Source: an uncultured Candidatus Saccharibacteria bacterium (GTDB lineage Bacteria > Patescibacteriota > Saccharimonadia > Saccharimonadales > Saccharimonadaceae). From it: a stretch of DNA of 64,000 nucleotides. Location: positions 29,666 to 93,665 of the forward strand of contig CALEJV010000002.1 in the NCBI GenBank assembly GCA_937898545.1, read 5' to 3'. The position numbers and the translations under genes were made by a program. Of the stretch, positions 40,396-48,655 are shown piece by piece; position 1 is the stretch's first letter, and each line of letters opens with the position of its first letter. The notes under the pieces are model-generated. The model did no database searches and was not told the DNA's origin. It was given only the letters and a program-made list of their open reading frames with translations.

Positions 40396-40806
40396 GTCGG
40401 GCGCACCTTCCTCACAAACACCTCCCAAAAAACTCCACCTCACATAATTGCTACGGCAATTATACACATAAGTCTCTCAAACGATCTTTGGCGGGCTCTC
40501 TCGGCCCGGTACAAGCAAAGATCGTCAACAAAAACAAACACATTTTATGCGAAAACAAACAGGTTTCGCTACCAGGTGGGTGATCTCGAATCCGCATCGG
40601 ACTATCTCGCAGTAGCCTGAGCGGGGCGTATCTTTATGGAAAAGCATAGCTATACCTATCGGTAGCATTGCCGTGCCATCCTCCTGCCGAGGGAGTGTGA
40701 TAATCCGTTGCAATAACGGATTATCAGCCCAGCGCAAGAGGTCAACATCTGGGAGATGTTGACCCTTATAGCGATCCCGAGTGCAGGAGGTGGTGAGGCA
40801 AGGCAT
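40396..40806 (+). ncRNA. Large structured region between mraZ and rsmH (candidate ncRNA)
   Basis: Long-range pairing encloses ~390 bases: CCTCAC-aaa-CACCTCC (40411-40426) with GGAGGTGGTGAGG (about 40785-40800). Inside are the hairpins ATAATTGC/GCAATTAT, ACGATCTTTG/CAAAGATCGT, GATAATCCGTT/AACGGATTATC and GGTCAACATCT/AGATGTTGACC, and a second long helix CCTCCTGC/GCAGGAGG. An A-rich single-stranded stretch is followed by a frame starting GCG AAA ACA AAC (AKTN) and ending DYLAVA-stop, reminiscent of a tmRNA tag, but no tRNA-like acceptor and T-arm is visible. Identity open: tmRNA-like, another housekeeping RNA, or new. Confidence 0.5.
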
Positions 40807-40917
40807 GAGACGGCGTATAGTAGCTTAAGCTTAGTATCGGTTTCTCTGTTGTTCTTTGGCTAAATAGGCCACGACCAGTAGGGGAGGAAAGCAATATTAT
40901 GCTACCATAAGAAACGT

Positions 40918-41808
40918 ATGAGTATCAAAGCACATCCACCACTTCATGTTCCGGTATTGCTGGAGGCAGTGTTGGCCCAGCTCCAGCCGCGTCCAGGTGA
41001 GCGCTATCTCGACCTGACGGCGGGGTATGGCGGCCATGCCACAGCGATTCTCGAGCAGACCCAGACGCATACCACAGCGTGTTTGGTCGATCGCGACCAG
41101 TATGCTTTGTCGCAGCTTGGCAGCTTGGCAGGGCAGGGCGCACGGCTGATGCATTGTGATTTTTTGCAGGCAGCACAGCAGTTGGTTCGTGAGGGTGAGC
41201 AGTTTGATTTGCTGCTACTGGATTTGGGGGTGTCGTCACCGCAGCTCGATCGAGCTGACCGAGGGTTTTCCTTTACACACACTGGCCCGCTTGATATGCG
41301 GATGGATCAACGCCAGGCGATGACTGCCGAGCAGATTGTCAACCACATGGCAGAGGCAGAGCTCGCCCGACTGATCACTCGCTACGGCGAAGAACCGCCA
41401 GCGATAGCACGGCGCTATGCTGCAGCTATTTGCGCGGCCCGGCCACTGTCGAGTACTGGAGAACTCGCGCGCGTCATCGAGCACGCTACCCGTGGCAAGC
41501 GGGGCAAAACCCATCCGGCCACGCGTACCTTTCAGGCAGTCCGCATCGCCGTCAATGATGAATTGACGCAGGTAGAGCAGACGCTCCAACTGGTGCCAGC
41601 CTTGCTGCGTACTGGTGGACGAGTGGGAGTGATCAGCTTCCATAGCCTCGAGGATCGGCTCGTCAAGCGCTTCTTCGCGGAGCAGCGCCAGGCAGGCTAC
41701 GAGGCCGAGCTACGCATCCTCACCAAGAAGCCAATCGCGGGCAGCCATGACGATGCTTACAATCCGCGTGCCCGCAGCGCTAAGCTACGAGTCGCCGCAA
41801 AAATATAA
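40918..41808 (+). CDS. rsmH: 16S rRNA (cytosine-1402-N4) methyltransferase
   Basis: 296 aa. HVPVLLEAVLAQLQPRPGERYLDLTAGYGGHA opens the SAM-binding domain, LLLLDLGVSSPQLDRADRGFSF is the family signature, and GRVGVISFHSLEDRLVKRFF and NPRARSAKLR close it. It methylates C1402 in the decoding centre. Second gene of the dcw cluster. A TACCAT box 11 bases before the ATG and lack of a Shine-Dalgarno suggest a start of its own. Confidence 0.95.
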   Translation: MSIKAHPPLHVPVLLEAVLAQLQPRPGERYLDLTAGYGGHATAILEQTQTHTTACLVDRDQYALSQLGSLAGQGARLMHCDFLQAAQQLVREGEQFDLLLLDLGVSSPQLDRADRGFSFTHTGPLDMRMDQRQAMTAEQIVNHMAEAELARLITRYGEEPPAIARRYAAAICAARPLSSTGELARVIEHATRGKRGKTHPATRTFQAVRIAVNDELTQVEQTLQLVPALLRTGGRVGVISFHSLEDRLVKRFFAEQRQAGYEAELRILTKKPIAGSHDDAYNPRARSAKLRVAAKI

Positions 41809-41831
41809 AAAAACAAAAAAGGAGTAGGGAC

Positions 41832-41900
41832 ATGCCAGTTCGTATCCCCGTACAAAATCAATCAATCACGACAACCGTATTGGTCCGCCACGGCAAATAG
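41832..41900 (+). CDS. Possible 22-aa small protein within the dcw cluster
   Basis: ATG at 41832 behind AAAAAAGGAGTAGGGAC, a strong ribosome site 8 bases away, reading MPVRIPVQNQSITTTVLVRHGK and then TAG. No other gene uses this ribosome site. It could be a leader peptide or small protein coupled to ftsL, which starts 96 bases downstream after a GGGGCGG/CCGCCCC hairpin (about 41924-41945). Too short for homology. Confidence 0.4.
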   Translation: MPVRIPVQNQSITTTVLVRHGK

Positions 41901-41995
41901 CCCTTGGCCTAAGACCTCGCGCTGGGGCGGCGCGTTATCCGCCCCACCTTAGAAACGACCCCATACCAACGCTAAACAACACAAACACCACCACA

Positions 41996-42349
41996 ATGAC
42001 AACCTACACACGGACAATGCAATTTAATAGTCGACGCCAGAGCACCTGGAAGCGCAACCGCAACACCGTTGCTTTTGCTTCGGCTATCAAACTTGGGCCA
42101 ATCACCCACACAGTGCTGATTGCCCTCCTTATCACCATCCTTGGCTTGATATATCTGGCGCAGGCAACGCATACAGTCAGCTATGGCTACGAGGCCAGCA
42201 AGATCGACGACAAGATCTCCTCTCTCAGCGAACAAAAGAAGGACCTGGAGGTCGATAACGCCCGTCTGACCGCCCTTAAGGAAGTGCAGGGTAGTAGTGT
42301 GGCCAAAACAATGACAACACCAGCCAATACAGCGTACGCCAGCGAGTAG
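41996..42349 (+). CDS. ftsL: FtsL/DivIC-like cell-division protein
   Basis: 117 aa. A basic cytosolic N-terminus (RRQSTWKRNRN) and a single membrane helix (about 34-56) lead to a periplasm-side coiled coil (YEASKIDDKISSLSEQKKDLEVDNARLTAL). Topology, size and place between rsmH and the transpeptidase gene identify FtsL, which with FtsB and FtsQ activates FtsW and FtsI at the septum. The sequence itself is poorly conserved, as in all FtsL. Confidence 0.75.
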   Translation: MTTYTRTMQFNSRRQSTWKRNRNTVAFASAIKLGPITHTVLIALLITILGLIYLAQATHTVSYGYEASKIDDKISSLSEQKKDLEVDNARLTALKEVQGSSVAKTMTTPANTAYASE

Positions 42350-42352
42350 CCC

Positions 42353-44107
42353 ATGCTGCAGCGCCATCTTGCTACGCCACGCGCTCAGGCGCTCGCCACT
42401 GTGCTCGGCGGGCTGCTTGTGGTGTTTGTGTTGCGCCTGGGGTATGTGCAATTGCTGCAGCATGATTACTATGTATCGCAGGCTGATAGCGAGCAAGTCA
42501 AGCAATTTCGTCTGCGCGCCCAGCGCGGTGAGATATACACCATGGATGGTACTACTCCTGCCAAGCTCGTCATGAATGAGACGGTCTATACCGTGTGGGC
42601 CGACCCGATGGCTGTGACGGATGTAGATAAGATCGTGACGGTGCTCAACCAGGTGGCTGGTGGTAATGTGCGCGAGAACTTTCGCCAGTACATTACGCGC
42701 AAGCCCAGCCGCTACCAAGTGCTTGCCACCAAGGTGAACCGCAAGCAGGCTGAGCTTATCAAAAAGGAGAACCTCGCTGGGGTGGGCTTTGATGCGATGA
42801 GCCAGCGCGTCTACCCAGAGGGGCAGCTGGCCAGCCAAGTGCTGGGCTTTGTTGATGCCGAGGGCAAGGGGAAATACGGCTTCGAGCAGGCGAATGATGA
42901 CAAACTGCGCGGCACAGATGGGGTGCTCAAGACGGTGACGGACATCCGCTCGGTGCCGCTGACGATTGGCCGGACGAACATCAACCAGCCTGCTAAGAAT
43001 GGGACCAATATGGTACTGACGATCGATCGCAACATCCAGACGAGGGTAGAGCAAGCGCTCGTCGATGGGGCCAAGCGCAGCGGTGCGACTGATGTCAGTG
43101 CCGTTGTGATGAACCCACAGAATGGCCAAGTCTTAGCCATGGCCAACCTCCCCACCTACGATCCGTCCAACCTGAAGACGATCAAAAGCGTCGCCGCACT
43201 CAACAACAACACCATCACCACACCATACGAGCCAGGCTCTGATATCAAGACATTTACAGTGGCAACGGGTATCGACAAAGGAGTCATCACGCCGCAAACC
43301 ACCTACAACAACACCGACAGCATCAAGGTAGACGACATCACCATCGGTAATGCCAGCAAGGGTCAGACGGGCAACATTACCATGCAGCACGCCCTTAATT
43401 GGTCGCTCAACACTGGTATGGTCACGGTGGCGCAGCGCTTAGGCAATGGCAGCTACATTACTCGCCAGGCGCGCGACACAATGTATGACTACTTCCACAA
43501 GCGCTTTCGCCTTGGGCAGCTGACGGGGGTAGAACTGGCTGGTGAGGCCAAGGGCAATATCATTTCGCCCACCCAGCAGCAGGGCAATGCGGTGCGCTAC
43601 TCTAACATGTCCTTTGGCCAGGGGATGGATGCGACGATGCTGCAGGTCTCAGCTGGCTTTAGTGCCATTATCAATGGTGGGACGTACCATAGCCCCACTG
43701 TCATCGCGGGGACGATCGACGACAACGGCACCTTTGCCAAGGCTGCGCGCAAGGCCTCGTATGCTCATGTTATCAAGCCGCAATCATCCGCCACTGTACG
43801 CGAAATGGTGCACCAAGCGCGCCAGGCCTTTTATGCGGGTGGTGACCGTGCGGGATTCTACATTGGCGGCAAGACGGGTACATCGCAAACCATCAAGGAC
43901 GGCAAGTATATTTCCAACCAAACCATCGGTACCTACCTCGGTTTTGGTGGGGAGGTTGGCAAAACGCCGGCGTATGTTATTATGGTGGAGGTTTCGGGCA
44001 AAGGGCTGAATATGCAGGGGGGTCAAGACGCTCACCCGATTTTCACGGATATATCTAATTGGTTGCTCGACTATATGAAACTCGAGCCGAAAGGAAACAC
44101 ACCATAA
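42353..44107 (+). CDS. ftsI: Septal peptidoglycan transpeptidase (class B PBP, FtsI)
   Basis: 584 aa. N-terminal membrane anchor (about 17-36), dimerisation domain with RAQRGEIYTMDG, transpeptidase domain with SxxK in YEPGSDIKT (Ser296, Lys299), SxN in WSLNTG (Ser351) and KTGT in GGKTGTSQT. It cross-links septal peptidoglycan. ATG is 3 bases after the ftsL stop. There is no PASTA domain. The stop overlaps the mraY start by one base (TAATG). Confidence 0.92.
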   Translation: MLQRHLATPRAQALATVLGGLLVVFVLRLGYVQLLQHDYYVSQADSEQVKQFRLRAQRGEIYTMDGTTPAKLVMNETVYTVWADPMAVTDVDKIVTVLNQVAGGNVRENFRQYITRKPSRYQVLATKVNRKQAELIKKENLAGVGFDAMSQRVYPEGQLASQVLGFVDAEGKGKYGFEQANDDKLRGTDGVLKTVTDIRSVPLTIGRTNINQPAKNGTNMVLTIDRNIQTRVEQALVDGAKRSGATDVSAVVMNPQNGQVLAMANLPTYDPSNLKTIKSVAALNNNTITTPYEPGSDIKTFTVATGIDKGVITPQTTYNNTDSIKVDDITIGNASKGQTGNITMQHALNWSLNTGMVTVAQRLGNGSYITRQARDTMYDYFHKRFRLGQLTGVELAGEAKGNIISPTQQQGNAVRYSNMSFGQGMDATMLQVSAGFSAIINGGTYHSPTVIAGTIDDNGTFAKAARKASYAHVIKPQSSATVREMVHQARQAFYAGGDRAGFYIGGKTGTSQTIKDGKYISNQTIGTYLGFGGEVGKTPAYVIMVEVSGKGLNMQGGQDAHPIFTDISNWLLDYMKLEPKGNTP

Positions 44108-45135
44108 TGAACCTCACCACACTCGTTCGCGAGCTCAACGCGACATTTCTCCTCAGCGTCGCGGCTTTTTTGCTGGCGATGGCCCTCACGCCGCTCTATA
44201 CCTACTTTGCGTATCGTTATAAGTTCTGGAAAAAGCAGCGGGCCGCGAGTACAACGGGCGAGGAATTGACGGTCTTTACTAAGCTGCATGCCGATAAATT
44301 CACGCGCGATATCCCCACTATGGCAGGGATGGTTGGTATTGTGGCCATTGCTGTGGTGACGCTGGGGTTTAATCTCGACCGAGCCCAGACCTGGCTTCCA
44401 CTGGCAGCACTGCTTGGTGGTGGGGCAGTAGGCCTGCTGGACGATGTGATCAATATCAACAGTGATGGCTCGGGCTCGGCGGGTCTGCGCGCTTGGCTGA
44501 AGTTCTCAATGATCGCGGTGATGGCGGCGGTACTGGCTTGGTTCTTCTACGTCAAGCTAGGCTATACAACAGTGCATGTGCCATACCTTGGCGACTGGCA
44601 GCTGGGCCCGTGGATTGTCCCGCTCTTTATCTTTGCGGTGGTGGCAACTGGCAATGCAGTGAATATTAGCGATGGCCTGGATGGCCTGGCTGGTGGACTG
44701 CTGGCAGTGAGCTATTGCATCTTCGGGGTGATTGCCTTACTACAGGGGCATCTGCAGCTGGCGGGCTTTTGCTTCACCGTGGTGGGGGCGCTGCTGAGCT
44801 ACCTGTGGTTTAATATCTATCCAGCACGGTTCTTTATGGGCGATGTGGGGAGCTTTGCCTTTGGGACGAGCCTAGGCGTCGTGGCGATGCTGACGAATAC
44901 GCTGTTTTTGCTGCCAGTGATTGGTGTGCTGTTTGTGGTAGAGGCGGGCTCGAGCCTTATTCAAATCCTCAGCAAGAAGTTCTTCCACCGCAAGGTGTTT
45001 ATCTCGGCACCAATTCACCAGCACTTCCAAGCAGTCGGTTGGCCGGAGGTAAAGGTGACGATGCGTTTCTGGGTAATCTCTTGCGTGACGGGCTTTATTG
45101 GCCTGATGATGGCGCTAGGTGGGGGGCATATCTAG
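44107..45135 (+). CDS. mraY: Phospho-N-acetylmuramoyl-pentapeptide transferase
   Basis: 342 aa, about ten membrane helices. Catalytic aspartates are in AVGLLDDVININ and NISDGLDGLAGG, and YPARFFMGDVGSFAFG is the third conserved loop. HQHFQAVGWPEVKVTMRFW near the end is MraY-specific. It transfers phospho-MurNAc-pentapeptide to undecaprenyl phosphate, giving lipid I, which MurG then completes. AAAGGAAACACACC precedes the start. Confidence 0.94.
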   Translation: MNLTTLVRELNATFLLSVAAFLLAMALTPLYTYFAYRYKFWKKQRAASTTGEELTVFTKLHADKFTRDIPTMAGMVGIVAIAVVTLGFNLDRAQTWLPLAALLGGGAVGLLDDVININSDGSGSAGLRAWLKFSMIAVMAAVLAWFFYVKLGYTTVHVPYLGDWQLGPWIVPLFIFAVVATGNAVNISDGLDGLAGGLLAVSYCIFGVIALLQGHLQLAGFCFTVVGALLSYLWFNIYPARFFMGDVGSFAFGTSLGVVAMLTNTLFLLPVIGVLFVVEAGSSLIQILSKKFFHRKVFISAPIHQHFQAVGWPEVKVTMRFWVISCVTGFIGLMMALGGGHI

Positions 45136-45136
45136 A

Positions 45137-46495
45137 ATGGCTGCTGCTCGCCGCACTCGTGCTGCTCACCGATCGGCTTCGGCTCGGTCGGCTCAGCCAG
45201 TGCGCCGCGAGCAACGTAACGCTACCTCCGCTCCATCTGTCGCTGTGCCGCGTTTGCACCGGCCGGATTATCAGATTATCCTCTGGGTGGGGCTGCTCAT
45301 GCTGCTGGGTTTGGTGGTAATGTATGCCATTGGCCCGCAGCGTGCCAATGTGCTCAACTCTGCACACAACACCAACTACTACACCGATGGCTATTTCGCC
45401 ATTAAGCAGACGGTGAGCTTGCTGCTGTCAATTAGCGCTTTTGTAGGGTTGTCGCTCGTGCCCTTTGCGTGGCTGCGCCAGAAGGCGGGTACGCTGCTAG
45501 CGAGCGGCTTCGTGCTGTGTGCACTGCTGTTTGTTCTTGGCAATATGCTGCATGTCTCGGCGATTGCTCAGTGTAGCCTGGGGGCGTGCCGCTGGTTCTC
45601 GCTGGGGCCACTGGGGAGCTTCCAGCCGGCCGAGATGCTGAAGTTTGGCATGCTTATCTATATGGCACTCTTCCTTGGCACACGAATGCGTCAGGGGGTG
45701 ATAAACGACCTCCATCAGACGATCATCCCCATGGTAATTATGATGTGCGCCGCGCTCTTTTTCGTGATATTTTTGCAAAAGGATATGGGCACAGGCCTGG
45801 CTCTCACTGCTATGGTGGCATGTATGGTGGTGATGAGCGGCATGAGCTGGCGCTGGCTGGCTTACCTAGCGGCGGGCTGCGTGGCGCTGGTGCTGCTGCT
45901 CATCGTCATCGCGCCGCACCGCATGGAGCGGGTGGCGACCTTCTTCCAGGGGGATGACCATGCCACTAGTAGCAATGACGATGGCTACCACATCAAGAAT
46001 GCGAAGATTGCGCTGGGTACAGGTGGGCTATTTGGCCTGGGTATTGGCAACAGCATCCAAGCGACCGGCTATCTCCCTGAGGCGATTAACGACTCAGTCT
46101 TTGCTATCATTGGTGAAACGTTTGGCTTTGTGGGGGCCGTGGTGGTGCTGGCGCTGTTTACGGCGCTGCTGCTGCGGCTGCTGAGGATTGCCGAGCGTTT
46201 GCCTGATACAACAATGCGCCTGGTGGTAGCTGGAGTCTTTGGCTGGCTGGGCGCACATGTTATGCTAAATGTAGCGTCGATGATTGGAGTCTTCCCACTG
46301 ACGGGTATTACGCTGCCATTGCTGAGCTTTGGTGGCACCAGTATGGTATTTATTGCTGGTGCGCTTGGTCTGGCCTTCCAATTATCACGCCAGGCAGCTT
46401 ACCAACCAATCAACGAAAAGGAGACCTCTCATGAAGCTACTGGCAGTCGGCGGTGGATCGGGCGGGCACGTTACGCCGGTCGTCGCCGTCATTAA
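45137..46495 (+). CDS. ftsW: FtsW-type peptidoglycan glycosyltransferase
   Basis: 452 aa. A ~45-residue basic N-terminus (ARRTRAAHRSASARSAQPVRR) precedes ten hydrophobic segments of the SEDS fold. Signature parts are GPLGSFQPAEMLKFG, FLQKDMGTGLALTAMV, GLFGLGIGNS, and PLTGITLPLLSFGGTSM. It polymerises lipid II at the septum together with FtsI. The 3' end overlaps murG by 65 bases. Confidence 0.93.
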   Translation: MAAARRTRAAHRSASARSAQPVRREQRNATSAPSVAVPRLHRPDYQIILWVGLLMLLGLVVMYAIGPQRANVLNSAHNTNYYTDGYFAIKQTVSLLLSISAFVGLSLVPFAWLRQKAGTLLASGFVLCALLFVLGNMLHVSAIAQCSLGACRWFSLGPLGSFQPAEMLKFGMLIYMALFLGTRMRQGVINDLHQTIIPMVIMMCAALFFVIFLQKDMGTGLALTAMVACMVVMSGMSWRWLAYLAAGCVALVLLLIVIAPHRMERVATFFQGDDHATSSNDDGYHIKNAKIALGTGGLFGLGIGNSIQATGYLPEAINDSVFAIIGETFGFVGAVVVLALFTALLLRLLRIAERLPDTTMRLVVAGVFGWLGAHVMLNVASMIGVFPLTGITLPLLSFGGTSMVFIAGALGLAFQLSRQAAYQPINEKETSHEATGSRRWIGRARYAGRRRH

Positions 46496-47582
46496 TGAAA
46501 TCGCAGCCCTCCAGCCCGATGTGCAGGTGACCTTCGTCTGCGATAAGGCCTTTGCTAGCCAATCGCGCGGGCTTATGCAGCACGCTGCAGTGCCAGTGCA
46601 GGTGCGGACAATCGCTGCGGGCAAGTTCCGGCGCTATCAGCACCTCAGCGTGGTACGCCAGTTGCTTATGCCGAGTATTGTACTGGCTAATATACTAGAT
46701 ATCTTTAAGATCCTGGCTGGCGTATGTCAGAGCCTCTGGCTAGTGCTGCGCTGGCGGCCAGATGTGATCTTTGCCAAGGGGGGGTTTGTGTGCTTGCCGG
46801 TCGGCATTGCGGCGCGCTGCCTGCGCGTACCAGTAGTGATTCACGACTCCGATGCTCGCCCTGGCCTGACCAACCGTGTGATGGCACGTTGGGCAGCAGC
46901 GATTGCTACGGGCTGGCCACTCAAGCATTATCACTATCCAGCATCGCGTAGCCGCTATGTGGGGGTGCCGATTGGCGCTGATTTTCACCCACTCACTCCG
47001 GCTCGGCGGCAGCAGGCACGGCAGACCTTCTCGCTTGATCCACACAAGCCATTAGTTGTCGCTACCGGTGGTGGTCTTGGCTCGGCTATTATCAATCACG
47101 CGGTGCTGCGCGCTGCTGATGACCTGCTGGCTGCTGGCATGCAGGTTTATCTGGTAGCGGGCAAGGGCAATTACGATGCCGCCCAGGCCAAAGCGCCGCA
47201 GCACCCCGATTTTCACTGCGTACCCTTCGTTTTCGAGCATATGGCGCAATTGCTCGGCGCGGCCGATGTCGTAGTATCACGCGCTAGTGCCACCTTCACG
47301 CAGGAGCTCGCTGGCCTCGCGCAGGCAGCTATCTTGGTGCCAGCCCATCACCTGGGTGACCAGCGCAAAAATGCCGCCATCTATGCCGAGGCCAAGGCTG
47401 CTCTGGTTTTGCAAGACGACGCCTTAGAGCAGAGCGATGCCCTTAGCCAGGCCATTCTTACCCTCATACGCGACCCTGCGCAGCGTCAGCAGCTCGCTCA
47501 GCGCCTCCACGCCTATGCACGCCCCCACGCCGCCCGCGATGTAGCGCAAATGGTGGTGCAAACTGCACAGCACCAGAAGTAG
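46431..47582 (+). CDS. murG: UDP-GlcNAc:lipid I GlcNAc-transferase MurG
   Basis: 383 aa from the ATG at 46431 behind AAAAGGAGACC. GGGSGGHVTPVVAVINEI is the lipid-binding G loop. DVIFAKGGFVCLPVGIAA, VVIHDSDARPGLTNRV and VVATGGGLGSAIIN follow the GT28 pattern. SRASATFTQELAGLAQAAILVPAHHLGDQRKNA replaces the usual SRAGAxTxxE...GHQ stretch in the donor site. It makes lipid II on the cytosolic face. Confidence 0.93.
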   Translation: MKLLAVGGGSGGHVTPVVAVINEIAALQPDVQVTFVCDKAFASQSRGLMQHAAVPVQVRTIAAGKFRRYQHLSVVRQLLMPSIVLANILDIFKILAGVCQSLWLVLRWRPDVIFAKGGFVCLPVGIAARCLRVPVVIHDSDARPGLTNRVMARWAAAIATGWPLKHYHYPASRSRYVGVPIGADFHPLTPARRQQARQTFSLDPHKPLVVATGGGLGSAIINHAVLRAADDLLAAGMQVYLVAGKGNYDAAQAKAPQHPDFHCVPFVFEHMAQLLGAADVVVSRASATFTQELAGLAQAAILVPAHHLGDQRKNAAIYAEAKAALVLQDDALEQSDALSQAILTLIRDPAQRQQLAQRLHAYARPHAARDVAQMVVQTAQHQK

Positions 47583-47728
47583 GGTAGGGGATACGTATAA
47601 AAACCCTGCCACGATGACAGAACGCTCTCTTGATGAAAGGGTGTATTTGTCTATATCATTTTGACCGACTATTTGGGCGCGGCCTTTGCCAACAACCAAC
47701 CATCTACGGTATAATGGCCTGTAGCATC

Positions 47729-48655
47729 ATGGGCTTTCGCACAAAACAAACACCACCACCCGCGCGCCGCCGAGCTGCCAAAAACAAGAGGGAAGAGCAG
47801 CCCCAGCGCACCGCCTATACCTACCGGCGTAACCGTACGCTGACTGGTAGCTTAGTCAGCCGCGTGCCGAGTGCGGGCGAGCCCAAGGCTCAGCTGCGGT
47901 CGCCACGTATGCATGCACATGATTTGCGCCGGACGCGCCGCCGCGTGGCGTTATCGCTTGGAGTGGTAGTGGGGCTGCTGGCTGCAGTGTGGTTTGCGCT
48001 CGATAACGTCATTGCTACGCCAATCGTTGCAGGCAATCTCACCAGCAATCATCAGCTCTACCAAGCCAAGATCAACGACTATCTCACTGCCCATCCGCTG
48101 GAGCGTTTTCGCTTTGCGCTCAATACTAGTCGGCTGGCGGCCTATCTCCAGACGCATGATTGCCCCGAAGTGGCCGCAGTGCTTCCAGCCACGCAGCAAG
48201 CTGGCCTGGGGCGTAGCACCATCACCCTTGCCATGCGCCAAGCAGCGGTGGTCTGGACGGTTAATCGCCAGCAACTCTTTGTTGATACTGAGGGCCACGC
48301 CTTCCGCCGTGCCTATGGGCCACGGCCAAGCATTGAAGTGGTGGACGACAGTGGTATCGATACGCGTAATAACCAAGTCGTCGCGAGTAACCAATTTCTC
48401 GGCTTCATCGGCAAAGTCGTTGGTGCCGTCCGTCGCCACCAGCTCACCGTCCAAAAGATTACGCTGCCTGCTGGCACGACTCGTCAAATCTATGTCTGGT
48501 TTACAGGGGTGGAGTATCCTGTTAAGTTCTCGGTCGATCGCTCGGCTGGCCTGCAGAGCGAGGATGCCGCCCGGGCCATTCGCTATCTGGCGCAGCACCA
48601 CATCACTCCCAAATATCTCGATGTCCGCGTCAGTGGCCGAGCGGCGTATCGGTAG
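47729..48655 (+). CDS. ftsQ: FtsQ/DivIB-like cell-division protein
   Basis: 308 aa from the ATG at 47729 (TATAAT at 47710-47715). A long basic, Arg/Lys/Pro-rich cytosolic part (about 90 residues) is followed by one helix (about 75-95, VALSLGVVVGLLAAVWFAL) and an extracytoplasmic domain. The segment RSTITLAMRQAAVVWTVNRQQLFVDTEGHAF is the strand pattern of the FtsQ beta domain (W-x-x-x-x-x-x-x-VDxxG). It closes the dcw cluster. ftsA, ftsZ and the mur ligases are not here. Confidence 0.75.
   Translation: MGFRTKQTPPPARRRAAKNKREEQPQRTAYTYRRNRTLTGSLVSRVPSAGEPKAQLRSPRMHAHDLRRTRRRVALSLGVVVGLLAAVWFALDNVIATPIVAGNLTSNHQLYQAKINDYLTAHPLERFRFALNTSRLAAYLQTHDCPEVAAVLPATQQAGLGRSTITLAMRQAAVVWTVNRQQLFVDTEGHAFRRAYGPRPSIEVVDDSGIDTRNNQVVASNQFLGFIGKVVGAVRRHQLTVQKITLPAGTTRQIYVWFTGVEYPVKFSVDRSAGLQSEDAARAIRYLAQHHITPKYLDVRVSGRAAYR

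Noticed and set aside
40360..40620. An 86-codon frame between mraZ and rsmH as a protein gene
   Set aside because: No ribosome site, low-complexity composition, and it runs through strong RNA hairpins. Only its last part is of interest as a possible tag.
40396..40806. Firm call of tmRNA or RNase P RNA
   Set aside because: No GGTTCGAATCC T-arm with CCA end and no RNase P core (GAGGAAAGTCC, ACAGAA) could be found on either strand.
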